A DNA stretch of 64,000 nt from Pseudomonas entomophila (GCF_013523125.1 NZ_JAAMQJ010000022.1:1-64000), one strand, 5' to 3'. Positions 19,813 through 30,826 are shown, counted from the first letter of the stretch. Notes: generated by a model not told the origin, from the sequence alone. Translations and numbers: made by a program.

Positions 19813-20780
19813 GCTTCGTCCAGCGGCAGGTCGAGCAGGCGACGCGCCATCTGTTCGGCGGCCCGGACCAGGGCATCGGTGATGCCGGGTTCGGAGGCGG
19901 CGTGACCTGCGTCACGGATGACCTTCAACTCGCTGTTGGGCCAGGCCTGGTGCAGCTCCCAGGCATTATCCAGCGGACAGATCACGTCATAGCGCCCATG
20001 CACGATCACCGCCGGCAGGTGGGCGATCTTGTGGACGTCGCGGATCAGTTGGTTGTCCTCGAGGAACGCGTTATGCATGAAGTAGTGGCTTTCGATGCGG
20101 GCGATCGACAGCGCGCGCTGCGGCTCGGAGAAGCGATCGACCACCAGCGGATTGGGCCGCAAGGTAGCGGTGCGCCCTTCCCAGATCGACCAGGCCTTGG
20201 CCGCGTGCATCTGGGCGATCTGATCGTTGCCGGTCAGGCGCCGGTGGAAGGCGCCGACCAGGTCGCCACGCTCCTCCGGCGGAATGGGCGCGATGTAGTC
20301 CTGCCAGTAATCGGGGAACAGGCGGCTGGCGCCCTCCTGGTAGAACCACTGGATCTCCTGGGGTCGGCACAGGAAGATGCCGCGCAGGATCAGGCCATGC
20401 ACGCGGTCCGGATGGGTCTGGGCATAGGCCAGCGCCAGGGTCGAGCCCCACGAGCCGCCGAACAGCACCCACTTGTCGATGCCCAGGTGCTGGCGAATGC
20501 GCTCGAGGTCCTCGACCAGGTGCCAGGTGGTGTTGTTCTCCAGACTGGCGTGCGGCGTAGAGCGCCCGCAACCTCGCTGGTCGAAGGTGACGATACGGTA
20601 GACGTTGGGATCGAAGTAGCAGCGACTCTGCGCATCGCACCCCGCGCCAGGCCCGCCATGGATGAAGACCACCGGCAGACCTTCCGGCGAGCCACTTTCA
20701 TCGACATACAGCACATGCGGCGCTTCCACGGCCAGGTCATGCCGGGCGTAGGGTTTGATCTGCGGATACAAGGTCTGCAT
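19809..20780 (-). CDS. pip: Proline iminopeptidase
   Basis: Serine aminopeptidase of the alpha/beta hydrolase fold (peptidase family S33) that removes N-terminal proline. It has 323 residues from the ATG giving [16 protein letters not shown], with GGAG just upstream; an in-frame ATG at 20834 adds an unconserved extension. The oxyanion motif HGGPGAG, the nucleophile elbow GGSWGS and the catalytic histidine in [11 protein letters not shown] are present. Overlaps dtd by four bases. About 120 bases separate it from the lipocalin gene upstream. Confidence 0.95.
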   Translation of the reverse strand: MQTLYPQIKPYARHDLAVEAPHVLYVDESGSPEGLPVVFIHGGPGAGCDAQSRCYFDPNVYRIVTFDQRGCGRSTPHASLENNTTWHLVEDLERIRQHLGIDKWVLFGGSWGSTLALAYAQTHPDRVHGLILRGIFLCRPQEIQWFYQEGASRLFPDYWQDYIAPIPPEERGDLVGAFHRRLTGNDQIAQMHAAKAWSIWEGRTATLRPNPLVVDRFSEPQRALSIARIESHYFMHNAFLEDNQLIRDVHKIAHLPAVIVHGRYDVICPLDNAWELHQAWPNSELKVIRDAGHAASEPGITDALVRAAEQMARRLLDLPLDEA

Positions 20781-20903
20781 TACGCACTCCGTGTGAGGAT
20801 TTGGATGGCCATCGCCATCATAAACCCGAATCACGCGTTGAGCATGCGCGCCGTGCAGGCGAAGTGACCTGGCGGGCTCGGCCAGGCCGGTGAACCGAAG
20901 CGC

Positions 20904-21473
20904 TCAGTCGAGCCGGGCGATATCGCGGTCGGCCACGCGCCAGACCAGGCGGGTGGTGTCGTAGCCTTGCTGACGGGCCCTGGCCAGCAGCCGTTCACGC
21001 TCGACCACCGCCAGCACCGGCGTGCGCGAGAGGATCCACAGCGACCTGCGATCAGGGCTGCCGACGATCGCCTGCTGGTAACGCTCGTCGACATACAGCA
21101 CCCAGTATTCGCGCTTCGCCAGGCTGGGGATCAACTGGGCAAGGCCCCTGTCGAACGCGATCCAGAACCGGTCGGCACGCCCGGGAACCTGGCGCCAGGC
21201 GCTGCCCTGGGTGCCGCGCCACTGATCGTCCAACGTACGGCAGCGACTGAGCACGCCCAGCGAGCCATCGGCGCGCACGTTGTAATGGGTTTCGGCCTGG
21301 GCGCAGCCTTCTTCGAGCTGCAGCGGCAGGTGCGCGAGCTCGAACCATTTGCCTTGATAGCGCTTGAGATCGATGTCGCCTGCCGTGCGGGGCGCCAGGC
21401 TGTCCACGGAAGAGGTGCAGGCACCGAGCAGCAGGAGCAGGCCTGCGATCGCACTGGCACGCAGGCGACTCAC
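20904..21473 (-). CDS. blc: Outer-membrane lipocalin-family lipoprotein (Blc-like)
   Basis: Bacterial lipocalin, 189 residues. The GTG start overlaps the stop of the upstream lipoprotein gene by four bases. The lipoprotein signal ends in LLLLLGAC (lipidated Cys near residue 19). The first lipocalin signature is DLKRYQGKWFELAHLPLQLEEGC, and the barrel strand YWVLYVDERYQQAIVGSPDRRSLWILSRTP is typical of Blc. These proteins bind hydrophobic ligands such as lysophospholipids at the outer membrane; the ligand here is unknown. Confidence 0.9.
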   Translation of the reverse strand: MSRLRASAIAGLLLLLGACTSSVDSLAPRTAGDIDLKRYQGKWFELAHLPLQLEEGCAQAETHYNVRADGSLGVLSRCRTLDDQWRGTQGSAWRQVPGRADRFWIAFDRGLAQLIPSLAKREYWVLYVDERYQQAIVGSPDRRSLWILSRTPVLAVVERERLLARARQQGYDTTRLVWRVADRDIARLD

Positions 21474-21727
21474 TGGAGCCCCTGCCCTGCGTACATCACC
21501 ACACGGTCCGAAGCGAACTGGACACTGACGAAGCGTGTCTCATCGCCCCACGTGCAGCTGCTGATGCCCAAGGCACCGGAGCACTCGGTTGGCTTGCCAA
21601 GCAGTTGCTCGACCTGGACACGGGTCATGCCCGTTTCCAGCTTGGCGTAGTTTTCCTGGGTGAGCTTGCTGCAGGCGGCCAGGACGACACACAGCGACAA
21701 GACGGTGAAAGAACGCAAGGAAGGCAT
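21470..21727 (-). CDS. Small SmpA/BamE-like lipoprotein
   Basis: An 85-residue lipoprotein. The ATG at 21727 has AGGAG eight bases upstream. The lipobox reads CVVLAAC (Cys at about residue 19). The mature part LTQENYAKLETGMTRVQVEQLLGKPTEC is the helix-helix-turn pattern of the SmpA/OmlA (BamE-like) fold, followed by beta strands (SSCTWGDETRFVSVQFASDRVV). It is not BamE itself. It is first gene of the coupled run leading to lipocalin, pip and dtd; the function is unknown. Confidence 0.85.
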   Translation of the reverse strand: MPSLRSFTVLSLCVVLAACSKLTQENYAKLETGMTRVQVEQLLGKPTECSGALGISSCTWGDETRFVSVQFASDRVVMYAGQGLQ

Positions 21728-21899
21728 GCACGCGGCTCCTGGGAAAGACACAGGCGGTCGACCTGCAGGGCCCTTGGATACGAAGAGGACTCATTGGTTC
21801 CCGAGGAGGGTGATTTTTGCGAGAGACCTGGGGTGACGAAGCGGCCCGTGGCACTGCATGGTACTGGCTATCTGGCACTGCACACGGTGCTTGCCGCGT

Positions 21900-21996
21900 T
21901 CATCGCGGGCAAGCCCGCTCCCACAGGGGGCTGAGCCATCCTGTTTCCTGGCAGGCTACATGGCCTCTGTGGGAGCTGGCTTGCCAGCGATAGCGC
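21900..21996. repeat. Inverted pair of REP elements
   Basis: TCATCGCGGGCAAGCCCGCT (from 21900) and, head to head, TGTGGGAGCTGGCTTGCCAG (from 21968, continuing CGATAGCG). The first has a GCGGGC/GCCCGC palindrome and the second CTGGC/GCCAG, so the stem bases vary in a compensated way. They fill most of the gap between the lipoprotein gene and the DUF924 gene. Confidence 0.85.
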
Positions 21997-22052
21997 CAGG
22001 ACAGGCACCGCCTCGAGTGTCGGTCAGCGGGCGCTCACCGACGCTCGGGCCA

Positions 22053-22649
22053 CTAGAACCGAGAACCCGGCTCCAGCAGGAAGTCCATCTCTTCGCTGGT
22101 GCTCGGTCGCCCCAGCACCAGGTTGCGGTGCGGGAACCGGCCGAAGCGTTCGATGATGCGCTGGTGCTGCTCGGCATAGTCGAGAAACCCTTCGAACAAC
22201 CGGCGCTGGCTGTCAGGCTGTTCGCTCAGCAGCGTCTGGTGGCGCTCCACGCTCAACTGCTGCCAGTCGAGCACCTCGGAGTGTTCCAGCACCAGCAGCA
22301 CGAACGCCCGCTGGATCGGCAACAGCTGGTAATCCCAGTTCTGCTGCAAACCCTGCATGGCCACCACCTGGGCGCGACGATCACCCTCGAACGCACGCGG
22401 CGTGTCGCGGTAGATCATGCGCGGCAACTGGTCGAGCAGCAGGATCAGCCCCAGCCAGCCCTGCGGGCTCTGCTGCCATTCGTCCAGACCACCGTCCAAC
22501 GCCTGTTCGACCCATTCGCCGAAACGCTCGTGCGTCTCGACGTCGTGATGTTTGCCGAACCACAGCGTGCTTTTCTCGTCGGCCACGGCCTGGGCACTGG
22601 TGCCCCAGCCGAACCACCACTCGAGCAACGGCTGCCAAGGTGCGAGCAT
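22053..22649 (-). CDS. DUF924 family protein
   Basis: Cytoplasmic all-helical protein of 198 residues. Family-typical features are the N-terminal LLEWWFGWGTSAQAVADEKSTLWFGKHHDVE, the LILLLDQLPRMIYRDTPRAFEGD block and the C-terminal GRFPHRNLVLGRPSTSEEMDFL. The fold is tetratricopeptide-like; the biochemical role is unknown. The start lies four bases from the fbp stop, so it is probably cotranscribed with fbp, an arrangement common in Pseudomonas. Confidence 0.92.
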   Translation of the reverse strand: MLAPWQPLLEWWFGWGTSAQAVADEKSTLWFGKHHDVETHERFGEWVEQALDGGLDEWQQSPQGWLGLILLLDQLPRMIYRDTPRAFEGDRRAQVVAMQGLQQNWDYQLLPIQRAFVLLVLEHSEVLDWQQLSVERHQTLLSEQPDSQRRLFEGFLDYAEQHQRIIERFGRFPHRNLVLGRPSTSEEMDFLLEPGSRF

Positions 22650-22652
22650 GGC

Positions 22653-23663
<1,011 letters not shown>

Positions 23664-23873
23664 GTGTGGCTCCGGAAGGGAATGGGGTCGATAAACCCAT
23701 GCAGTCTACAGGGAGTGTCGAAGGCTAGCGAGCTGTCGCCGCCCCGCTCGCCCAGGCGAAGGCGCAGGTGGGGGTCGGAACAGGGTCTGGCGCATCTGAC
23801 GACGCGCCGCCCGGGTAGTTCAGCATTCGCGGGGGCAACTGTCCATGCCCCCTGCCCTTTCCCTCTGCCGTGC

Positions 23874-26324
23874 TCAGTCCAGTGCGCGCCAGATCTCGGT
23901 GGCATACTCGCGGATGGTCCGGTCGGACGAGAACCAGCCCATGTGGGTGGTGTTGAGCACCGCCTTGCGCCACCACGCCTGAGGCTGATGCCAGAGCGCC
24001 TCGACCTGGCGCTGGGCGTCCCAGTAGGCATCGAAGTCGGCACACACCAGGAACCGATCGTAGGCCACCAGCGAATCGACCAGCCCGGTATAGCGAGACG
24101 GATCGTCCGGGGAGAACACGCCACTGCGAATCGCGTCGAGCACATCACTGAGCCGGCGCGAGGACGCGATCGCCTGGCTGGCACCGAAGTCGCCACTGCG
24201 GCGCCGCGCTTCCACCTGTTGGGCCGTCAGGCCGAAGATGAACAGATTGTCCAGGCCGACCTGCTCGCTCATCTCGACGTTGGCGCCATCCAGCGTGCCA
24301 ATGGTCAGGGCCCCGTTGAGGCCGAACTTCATGTTGCTGGTCCCCGAGGCCTCGTAGCCGGCGGTGGAAATCTGCTCGGACAGGTCGGCGGCCGGAATGA
24401 TGCTCTCGGCCAGGCTGACGTTGTAGTTGGGCAGGAACACCACTTTCAGCAGACCACGCACGGTCGGGTCGTTGTTGACCACCCGGGCGATGTCGTTGGT
24501 CAGCTTGATGATCAGCTTGGCCTGGTGGTAGCTGGCCGCCGCCTTGCCGGCGAAGATCTTCACCCGCGGCGCCCAGTGGGTCTCCGGCTCGGCACGCATG
24601 GCCTGGTACAGCGCCACGGTGTGCAGCAGGTTGAGCAGTTGCCGCTTGTACTCGTGGATCCGCTTGACCTGAACGTCGAACAGCGCCTCCGGGTTGACGG
24701 TGACGCCGACGCGCTCCTGGATGATGCTGGCCAGGGCGCGCTTGCTGTGCAGTCGCTGCTCGGCGAACTGCCGGCGGAAGGCGGTTTTTTCGGCGAACGG
24801 TGCCAGGTCGGCCAGGCGCCCTTGCGGGTCATCCTTGAAGTCCGGCCCCAGCGCCTCCACGAGCATGTCGGTCAGCCGGGGATTGGACTGGTACAACCAG
24901 CGGCGGAAGGTCACGCCGTTGGTCTTGTTGTTGATGCGTTCCGGGTAGAGCCGGTGCAGGTCGGCGAACACCGTGTCGCGCATCAGCTTGGTGTGCAGCG
25001 CCGACACGCCATTGACGCTGTGCGACCCCAGGAACGCCAGGTTGCCCATGCGCACCCGGCGGCCGTTGTCCTCCTCGATCAGCGAGACGGCGCGCAGCAG
25101 CTCGAAATCGTGCAGTCCTTTGGCGCGCACGGCATCGATGTGATAGGCGTTGATCAGGTAGATGATCTGCATGTGCCGCGGCAACATGCGCTCCATCAGC
25201 GACACCTGCCAGGTCTCCAGCGCCTCGGGCAGCAGGGTGTGGTTGGTGTAGGCCAGGGTGTTGACGGTCAGGTCCCAGGCGGTGTCCCACGGGATCTCGT
25301 GCAGGTCGACCAGCTGGCGCATCAGCTCGGCCACCGCGATCGACGGGTGCGTGTCGTTGAGCTGGATGGCGGCCGCATCGGGCAGGTTCAGCAGGGAGTC
25401 GTGCATGGTCAGGTGACGACGCAGCAGGTCCTGCAGCGAGGCCGAGACGAAGAAATACTCCTGACGCAGGCGCAGCTCCTGGCCGGCTTCGGTGCTGTCG
25501 GCCGGATACAGCACGCGCGAGATGCTCTCGGCACGCGCGACCTCGGCCACCGCGCCCAGGTGGTCCCCGGCGTTGAAGCGCTCCAGGTGCAGCTCCTCCA
25601 GCGCACGTGCGCGCCACAGGCGCAGGGTGTTGACGCTGGCACCGCGCCAGCCGACCACGGGGGTGTCGTAGGCCACGGCCCGCACCGTCTCGCCCGGTGT
25701 CCAGATCTGCCGCTGCTGGCCGTCGGCATCGGTGACGGTCTCGACGCTGCCACCGAAGCTGATCGGATAGATCACCTCGGCGCGCTCGAACTCCCACGGG
25801 TTGCCGAAGTCCAGCCAGTTCTCGGTCTGCTCCTGTTGCCAGCCATCGACCACCGCCTGACGGAACAGGCCATGCTCGTAGCGGATGCCATAACCATGGG
25901 CAGCGATGCCCAGCGTCGACATGCTCTCCATGAAGCAGGCCGCCAGGCGGCCGAGGCCGCCATTGCCCAGTGCCGCATCAGGCTCGAGCAGGCGAATGCG
26001 CTCCAGATCCACGTCCAGCCCGTCCATCGCCTCACGGGCGATGTCGAGCAGGCCGAGGTTGTTGAGGCTGTCGTACAGCAGCCGGCCGATCAGGAACTCC
26101 AGGGAGAGGTAATACACGCGCTTCTGGCTGCGTCGGTAGGCCTGACGGGTATGGTCCATCCAGTGGTCGACCATATGATCGCGGGCCGCCAGGGCGACCG
26201 CCTCGAACCAGTCATGCTCGAAGGCATGCTCCGGGTCCTTGCCGACCGCATAGGTCAACTTGTCCAGTACAGCGGCGCGGAATGCCGCCACCTCCGCGTC
26301 ACGCGTAGTGAGATCCTGAGACAT
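23874..26324 (-). CDS. glgP: Glycogen/starch/alpha-glucan phosphorylase
   Basis: PLP-dependent phosphorylase releasing glucose 1-phosphate from alpha-1,4-glucans. It has 816 residues, the usual length. The start at 26324 (MSQDLTTRDAEVAAF) has GAGGA upstream. The PLP-binding lysine is Lys666 in EASGTSNMKFGLNGAL. The N-terminal dimer domain has YYLSLEFLIGRLLYDSLNNLG and GNGGLGRLAACF. No other glycogen gene is in the window. Upstream it is divergent from the YkgJ-like gene. Confidence 0.96.
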   Translation of the reverse strand: MSQDLTTRDAEVAAFRAAVLDKLTYAVGKDPEHAFEHDWFEAVALAARDHMVDHWMDHTRQAYRRSQKRVYYLSLEFLIGRLLYDSLNNLGLLDIAREAMDGLDVDLERIRLLEPDAALGNGGLGRLAACFMESMSTLGIAAHGYGIRYEHGLFRQAVVDGWQQEQTENWLDFGNPWEFERAEVIYPISFGGSVETVTDADGQQRQIWTPGETVRAVAYDTPVVGWRGASVNTLRLWRARALEELHLERFNAGDHLGAVAEVARAESISRVLYPADSTEAGQELRLRQEYFFVSASLQDLLRRHLTMHDSLLNLPDAAAIQLNDTHPSIAVAELMRQLVDLHEIPWDTAWDLTVNTLAYTNHTLLPEALETWQVSLMERMLPRHMQIIYLINAYHIDAVRAKGLHDFELLRAVSLIEEDNGRRVRMGNLAFLGSHSVNGVSALHTKLMRDTVFADLHRLYPERINNKTNGVTFRRWLYQSNPRLTDMLVEALGPDFKDDPQGRLADLAPFAEKTAFRRQFAEQRLHSKRALASIIQERVGVTVNPEALFDVQVKRIHEYKRQLLNLLHTVALYQAMRAEPETHWAPRVKIFAGKAAASYHQAKLIIKLTNDIARVVNNDPTVRGLLKVVFLPNYNVSLAESIIPAADLSEQISTAGYEASGTSNMKFGLNGALTIGTLDGANVEMSEQVGLDNLFIFGLTAQQVEARRRSGDFGASQAIASSRRLSDVLDAIRSGVFSPDDPSRYTGLVDSLVAYDRFLVCADFDAYWDAQRQVEALWHQPQAWWRKAVLNTTHMGWFSSDRTIREYATEIWRALD

Positions 26325-26504
26325 ACTTCGTCCTCGAGCCAGTCGGTCAACATGCCATGGAAAGAGTGAGCCTAGACGCTTCGACACAGGATGGCAGGCT
26401 CGGTTCGAGTTTGTTGCACCCTGGATAACCGGCGAAAGGTTGTTCACTTATTGAGCGATTTCGGTATGATCGCGCGCCCACCCCGCCTGACCTTTTCGAT
26501 TCCG

Positions 26505-26903
26505 ATGAAACCGACCCTGATCGCCGCCGCCGAAGTGGACCGCCTGGACACTTGGCAACGTTACGCCAGCCACATGTGTGGCGGCTGCCACTCGACCTGC
26601 TGCACGCTGCCCGTGGAAGTGAAGATCCGCGACCTGATCCGCATTGGCGTGGTGGATGAATTCGAGAAGGACGAGCCACCGAAGAACGTGGCCAAGCGCT
26701 TGCAGAAGGACGGCATCGTCGAGCGCTTCAACCAGAAGTCCGGCATCTTCACCCTGACCCGCATGAGCAACGACGACTGCCTGTACCTGGACCGCAAAAG
26801 CCGGCTGTGCACCATCTATGACAAGCGCCCGGACACCTGCCGCAACCATCCGCGGGTAGGGCCGCGGCCTGGGTATTGTGCGTACAAGCCGAAGAAAGCC
26901 TGA
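26505..26903 (+). CDS. YkgJ family cysteine cluster protein
   Basis: A 132-residue protein with the CxxCxxxCC motif (MCGGCHSTCC, about residues 24-33) and further cysteines in DDCLYLDRKSRLCTIYDKRPDTCRNHP. This cluster probably binds zinc or an iron-sulfur centre. The family is widespread and functionally uncharacterised. The start (MKPTLIAAAEVDRLD) is the first that gives a conserved N-terminus; the longer frame from 26391 does not. The heptamer array of AAGTGGC begins with the last base of its stop codon. Confidence 0.9.
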   Translation: MKPTLIAAAEVDRLDTWQRYASHMCGGCHSTCCTLPVEVKIRDLIRIGVVDEFEKDEPPKNVAKRLQKDGIVERFNQKSGIFTLTRMSNDDCLYLDRKSRLCTIYDKRPDTCRNHPRVGPRPGYCAYKPKKA

Positions 26904-26967
26904 AGTGGCAAGTGGCAAGTGGCAAGTGGCAAGTGGCAAGTGGCAAGTGGCAAGTGGCAAGTGGCAA
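26903..26967 (+). repeat. Perfect heptamer tandem array (AAGTGGC x9)
   Basis: Nine exact copies of AAGTGGC (63 bases) plus two bases, beginning with the last base of the preceding stop codon. On the opposite strand the unit reads CTTGCCA, so it belongs to the CTTGNNN family. Being perfect and nine units long, it is probably variable in copy number between strains. Confidence 0.97.
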
Positions 26968-27006
26968 ACAAGAGCATCGCCTTCCTGCCAATTCCTGCCT
27001 GCTTTT

Positions 27007-27036
27007 GCTTGAAGCTTGAAGCTTGAAGCTTGAAGC
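27007..27036 (+). repeat. Heptamer tandem array (GCTTGAA x4)
   Basis: Four exact copies of GCTTGAA plus GC, 40 bases beyond the AAGTGGC array and directly next to the typA terminator. A different heptamer with the same CTTG core and period. Confidence 0.95.
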
Positions 27037-27037
27037 C

Positions 27038-27076
27038 AAAAAAAAACGCCCCCAGCCTTTCGACCGGGGGCGTTTC
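27038..27076 (-). terminator. Intrinsic terminator of typA
   Basis: On the minus strand AACGCCCCC, a loop of about 12 bases and GGGGGCGTT, followed by a long T-run (nine A on the plus strand at 27038-27046). A strong, canonical terminator about 20 bases after the typA stop. Confidence 0.93.
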
Positions 27077-27094
27077 AGTTCAGCCTGAGCTCAC

Positions 27095-28915
27095 TCAGTT
27101 CTTGGCTTTCTTGGCAGCGCGGGTACGCTCGCCTTCGTCCAGGATCTTCTTGCGCAGACGGATCGACTTCGGCGTGACTTCACACAGTTCGTCTTCCTGG
27201 ATGTACTCCAGCGCCTGCTCCAGGGTGAAGCGAACCGGCGGAACCAGGGCGATGACTTCGTCTTTACCCGAAGCACGCATGTTGTCGAGCTTCTTGCCCT
27301 TGGTCGGGTTGACGCCCAGGTCGTTGTCGCGGCTGTTCTGACCGATGATCTGGCCGCCGTAGATTTCCTGGCCGTGCTCGACGAACAGCTTGCCGCGCGC
27401 TTGCAGGGTTTCCAGCGAGTAGGTCAGGGCCTTGCCGGTCTCGACCGAGACCAGAACGCCGTTGAGGCGACCGGACATGTGGCCGGACTTCACGTTGTCG
27501 TAGCGATCGAAGATCGAGGTCAGGATGCCTGCACCGTTGGTCAGGGTCAGGAACTGGTTACGGAAACCGATCAGACCACGTGCCGGGATGTTGTATTCCA
27601 GGCGCACACGGCCCTTGCCATCCGGGACCATGTTGGTCAGGTCGCCTTTACGCAGACCCATCTCTTCCATGACCTTGCCCTGGGATTCCTCAGGGATGTC
27701 GATGGTGACGTTTTCGAACGGCTCCTGTTTGACGCCGTCGACTTCACGAATGATCACTTCCGGACGGCCCAGGGCCAGCTCGAAGCCTTCGCGACGCATG
27801 GTTTCGATCAGGACCGACAGGTGCAGCTCGCCGCGGCCCGAGACCTTGAACTTGTCTGGGGAATCGGTCTCTTCGACGCGCAGGGCAACGTTGTAGAGCA
27901 GTTCCTTGTCCAGACGGTCCTTGATGTTGCGGCTGGTGACGAACTTGCCTTCCTTGCCGCAGAACGGCGAATCGTTGACCTGGAAGGTCATGGAAACGGT
28001 CGGCTCGTCGACGGTCAGCGGCTTCATCGCTTCGACGGCAGTCGGGTCGCACAGGGTGTCGGAGATGAACAGCTCGTCGAAACCGCTGATGCAGACGATG
28101 TCGCCGGCCTGGGCTTCTTCGACGTCCACACGGTGCAGACCGTGGTGGCCCATCAGCTTGAGGATACGGCCGTTACGCTTCTTGCCGTCGGCATCGATGG
28201 CAACGACCGGGGTGTTCGGCTTGATGCGACCACGGGCGATGCGGCCGACGCCGATGACACCGAGGAAGCTGTTGTAGTCCAGCGCGGAGATCTGCATCTG
28301 GAACGGGCCGTCACGGTCGACCGCTGGGGCAGGCACGTGATCGACGACCGCTTGGTACAGCGGGGTCATGTCTTCGGCCATGGCGGTGTGGTCCAGACCG
28401 GCGATGCCGTTCAGGGCCGAGGCGTAGACGACCTGGAAGTCCAGTTGCTCGTCGGTGGCGCCGAGGTTGTCGAACAGGTCGAAGATCTGGTCCAGCACCC
28501 AGTCAGGACGCGCGCCCGGACGGTCGACCTTGTTGATCACGACGATCGGCTTGAGGCCGGCTTCGAAGGCCTTCTTGGTCACGAAGCGGGTTTGCGGCAT
28601 GGGGCCGTCTTGTGCGTCGACCAGCAGCAGCACGGAGTCGACCATCGACATCACACGCTCCACCTCGCCACCGAAGTCGGCGTGGCCGGGGGTGTCGACG
28701 ATGTTGATGTGGTAGCCGTTCCAGTTGATGGCGGTGTTCTTCGCCAGGATGGTGATGCCGCGCTCTTTTTCCTGGTCGTTGGAGTCCATCACGCGCTCGT
28801 CGTTGAGCTCGCCGCGCTCCAGGGTACCGGACTGGCGCAGCAGCTTGTCGACGAGGGTGGTCTTGCCATGGTCGACGTGGGCGATGATGGCGATGTTACG
28901 CAGATTTTCGATCAC
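27095..28915 (-). CDS. typA: Ribosome-associated translational GTPase TypA/BipA
   Basis: Translation-factor GTPase of the EF-G family that acts on the ribosome in stress, cold and virulence responses and in 50S assembly. It has 606 residues. The GTG start gives [20 protein letters not shown], with the P-loop at residues 11-19. G-motifs DTPGHADF and NKVDRPGA follow. The domains run GTPase, EF-Tu-like beta barrel, two alpha-beta domains and the BipA-specific C-terminal domain ([21 protein letters not shown]). It is a single gene with its own terminator. Confidence 0.97.
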   Translation of the reverse strand: MIENLRNIAIIAHVDHGKTTLVDKLLRQSGTLERGELNDERVMDSNDQEKERGITILAKNTAINWNGYHINIVDTPGHADFGGEVERVMSMVDSVLLLVDAQDGPMPQTRFVTKKAFEAGLKPIVVINKVDRPGARPDWVLDQIFDLFDNLGATDEQLDFQVVYASALNGIAGLDHTAMAEDMTPLYQAVVDHVPAPAVDRDGPFQMQISALDYNSFLGVIGVGRIARGRIKPNTPVVAIDADGKKRNGRILKLMGHHGLHRVDVEEAQAGDIVCISGFDELFISDTLCDPTAVEAMKPLTVDEPTVSMTFQVNDSPFCGKEGKFVTSRNIKDRLDKELLYNVALRVEETDSPDKFKVSGRGELHLSVLIETMRREGFELALGRPEVIIREVDGVKQEPFENVTIDIPEESQGKVMEEMGLRKGDLTNMVPDGKGRVRLEYNIPARGLIGFRNQFLTLTNGAGILTSIFDRYDNVKSGHMSGRLNGVLVSVETGKALTYSLETLQARGKLFVEHGQEIYGGQIIGQNSRDNDLGVNPTKGKKLDNMRASGKDEVIALVPPVRFTLEQALEYIQEDELCEVTPKSIRLRKKILDEGERTRAAKKAKN

Positions 28916-29042
28916 AACTGTATCTCGATCAGAGGATTCGGTCGCCGCCCAGTGTAGGCGGCCAATAAGAACAAACAGTGCTCAGCAGGCCCGTTGGTCG
29001 GGAGGGCGATGGCGGATACTGCCGCCATACAGCCCCGGCGTC

Positions 29043-30497
29043 TTATGTCGGACGATAAACACGCACATTGGCATGTCCCTCACTGAGCAGGTGATGCGCA
29101 TGCAGGCGGCTCATGACGCCTCTGTCGCAATAAAGCAGGTACTGCCGGTTGGCATCGAGCTGCTTGAACCGGTTGTTGATCGCGTAGAACGGCAGGGCCT
29201 GGACCTCGATGCCGTCGAGCACCAGCGGCGCGTCTTCCTGGGCATCGGGGTGGCGGATGTCGATGACGATCTGGCCGGGCAGGGCCTCGCCGACCTCCTC
29301 GACCGCCACGTCCTTGCCCAGTTCGTCGATGACGTTGTCGATCGAGATGAAGCGGGCACGTTCCAGGGCGCGTTCGAGCACCGCCATGTCGAACTCCTGC
29401 TCCTCGCGCACGACGCGGTGCGGCTTGGCGCAGGTGGTCGGGTTCACCGAGATCACGCCGCAGTACTCAGGCATGTGCTTGGCGAACTCGGCGGTACCGA
29501 TCTGGTAGGCGGTGTCGATGATGTCTTGCTTGTGGCTGGCCAGCAGCGGGCGCAGCACCAGCTTGTCGGTGGCCTGGTCGATGATCGCGAGGTTCGGCAG
29601 GGTCTGGCTCGACACCTGGGAGATCGCCTCGCCGGTGACCAGCGCGTCGATCTGCAGCCGCTCGGCGATGGTGGCCGAGGCACGCAGCATCATGCGCTTG
29701 AGGGTCACGCCCATGTAGCTGTCGTCGACCTTGCCGAGGATCTCGCCGACCACTTCCTCGAACGGCACGCTGACGAACAGCACGCGCTGGCTGCTGCCGA
29801 ACTTCTTCCACAGGTAGTGGGCGACTTCCATCACGCCCAGCTCGTGGGCGCGCCCACCCAGGTTGAAGAAGCAGAAGTGGGTCATCAGGCCGCGGCGCAT
29901 CATCTGGTAGGCGGCGACCGTGGAGTCGAAGCCGCCGGACATCAGCACCAGGGTCTGCTCCAGCGCGCCCAGCGGGTAGCCGCCGATGCCGGGGTGACGG
30001 GTGTGCACGATGAACAGGCGCTGGTGACGAATCTCCAGGCGCACCTCCACCTCGGGGTGCTTGAGGTCGATGCCGGCGGCGCCGCACTGCTGGCGCAGCT
30101 GGCTGCCGACGTAGCGGTCGACGTCCATCGAGGTGAAGTCATGGTGACCGGCGCGCTTGCAGCGCACCGAGAAGCGTTTGCCGGCCAGCAGCGGGCCGAA
30201 ATGCGCGCGGCACTTGTCGACGATGTCGTCGAAGTCGCCCAGCGGGTATTCCTCGACCTGCAGGAAATGCGCGATACCCGGCATGCAGCTCATGCGCTCG
30301 ACCATCTCGCGCTGGAGCTTCTCGTCCTCGACCTGGGTGTTGACCTCGAGATTGTCCCAGACACCATCGACCGACAGCGCCGGATCCAGGTCCTTGAGCA
30401 CGGTACGGATGTTCTTGCCGAGCTGACGGATGAAGCGCTTGCGCACCGGCCGGCTCTTGATGGTGATCTCTGGGAAGACTTTGACGATAAGTTTCAT
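29043..30497 (-). CDS. thiI: tRNA 4-thiouridine synthase / thiamine sulfur carrier enzyme ThiI
   Basis: Makes 4-thiouridine at position 8 of tRNA and can feed sulfur to thiazole synthesis. It has 484 residues: ferredoxin-like and THUMP domains (about 1-165), a PP-loop ATPase domain with [11 protein letters not shown], and a C-terminal rhodanese domain that keeps its cysteine ([13 protein letters not shown]). This is the long, enteric-type form with the rhodanese module. The leader region is shared with the glnA regulatory region on the other side (divergent genes). Confidence 0.95.
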   Translation of the reverse strand: MKLIVKVFPEITIKSRPVRKRFIRQLGKNIRTVLKDLDPALSVDGVWDNLEVNTQVEDEKLQREMVERMSCMPGIAHFLQVEEYPLGDFDDIVDKCRAHFGPLLAGKRFSVRCKRAGHHDFTSMDVDRYVGSQLRQQCGAAGIDLKHPEVEVRLEIRHQRLFIVHTRHPGIGGYPLGALEQTLVLMSGGFDSTVAAYQMMRRGLMTHFCFFNLGGRAHELGVMEVAHYLWKKFGSSQRVLFVSVPFEEVVGEILGKVDDSYMGVTLKRMMLRASATIAERLQIDALVTGEAISQVSSQTLPNLAIIDQATDKLVLRPLLASHKQDIIDTAYQIGTAEFAKHMPEYCGVISVNPTTCAKPHRVVREEQEFDMAVLERALERARFISIDNVIDELGKDVAVEEVGEALPGQIVIDIRHPDAQEDAPLVLDGIEVQALPFYAINNRFKQLDANRQYLLYCDRGVMSRLHAHHLLSEGHANVRVYRPT

Positions 30498-30591
30498 GAA
30501 AGCGGTGCGCGCATGCCTGCCGAAAATGAGGGGCGCGAATTATAGCGGAAATGCCTGAGGGTTTGAGCAACTTTTGTACAAACGGTTGCCA

Positions 30592-30654
30592 TGCTCTAAA
30601 TTGGTGCGTCAGCTTGAAAACCTGCCTCTAAAGGGTGCGCATAGGCGCGCACCC
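30592..30654 (+). promoter_or_regulatory. Two NtrC-like enhancer sites upstream of glnA
   Basis: Site 1 (30592-30608, TGCTCTAAATTGGTGCG) resembles the NtrC consensus TGCACCA-NNN-TGGTGCA. Site 2 (30633-30654) is a perfect palindrome, GGGTGCGC with six bases then GCGCACCC. They lie about 80-115 bases upstream of the sigma-54 promoter, the usual enhancer distance. Nitrogen control of glnA by NtrC is well established; binding here is inferred. The 329-base gap between thiI and glnA holds no gene. Confidence 0.65.
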
Positions 30655-30712
30655 GAGGACGAGATGCCGCGCTCAGGCATGCAGGTGGCGCTGGCTGGCC
30701 ATTTTCGGGCAC

Positions 30713-30728
30713 TGGCATGCAATTTGCT
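30713..30728 (+). promoter_or_regulatory. Sigma-54 promoter of glnA
   Basis: TGGCATGCAATTTGCT matches the -24/-12 consensus TGGCAYR-N4-TTGCW at every defined position. It lies about 100 bases upstream of the glnA start. With the upstream NtrC-like sites it predicts strong induction under nitrogen limitation. Confidence 0.88.
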
Positions 30729-30826
30729 CCCTTGTGAGGCAGGTAAGCTTGGCCGACTATGCGGGCCCAGCGACACCCTTTTCCAGGGCAGCGGCCTACC
30801 GCGTCCTAGACCATCCGGAGGACAAC

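Noticed and set aside
26903-27036. Possible CRISPR-like array
   Set aside because: The repeats are seven bases with no spacers and no cas genes nearby; they are simple tandem repeats.
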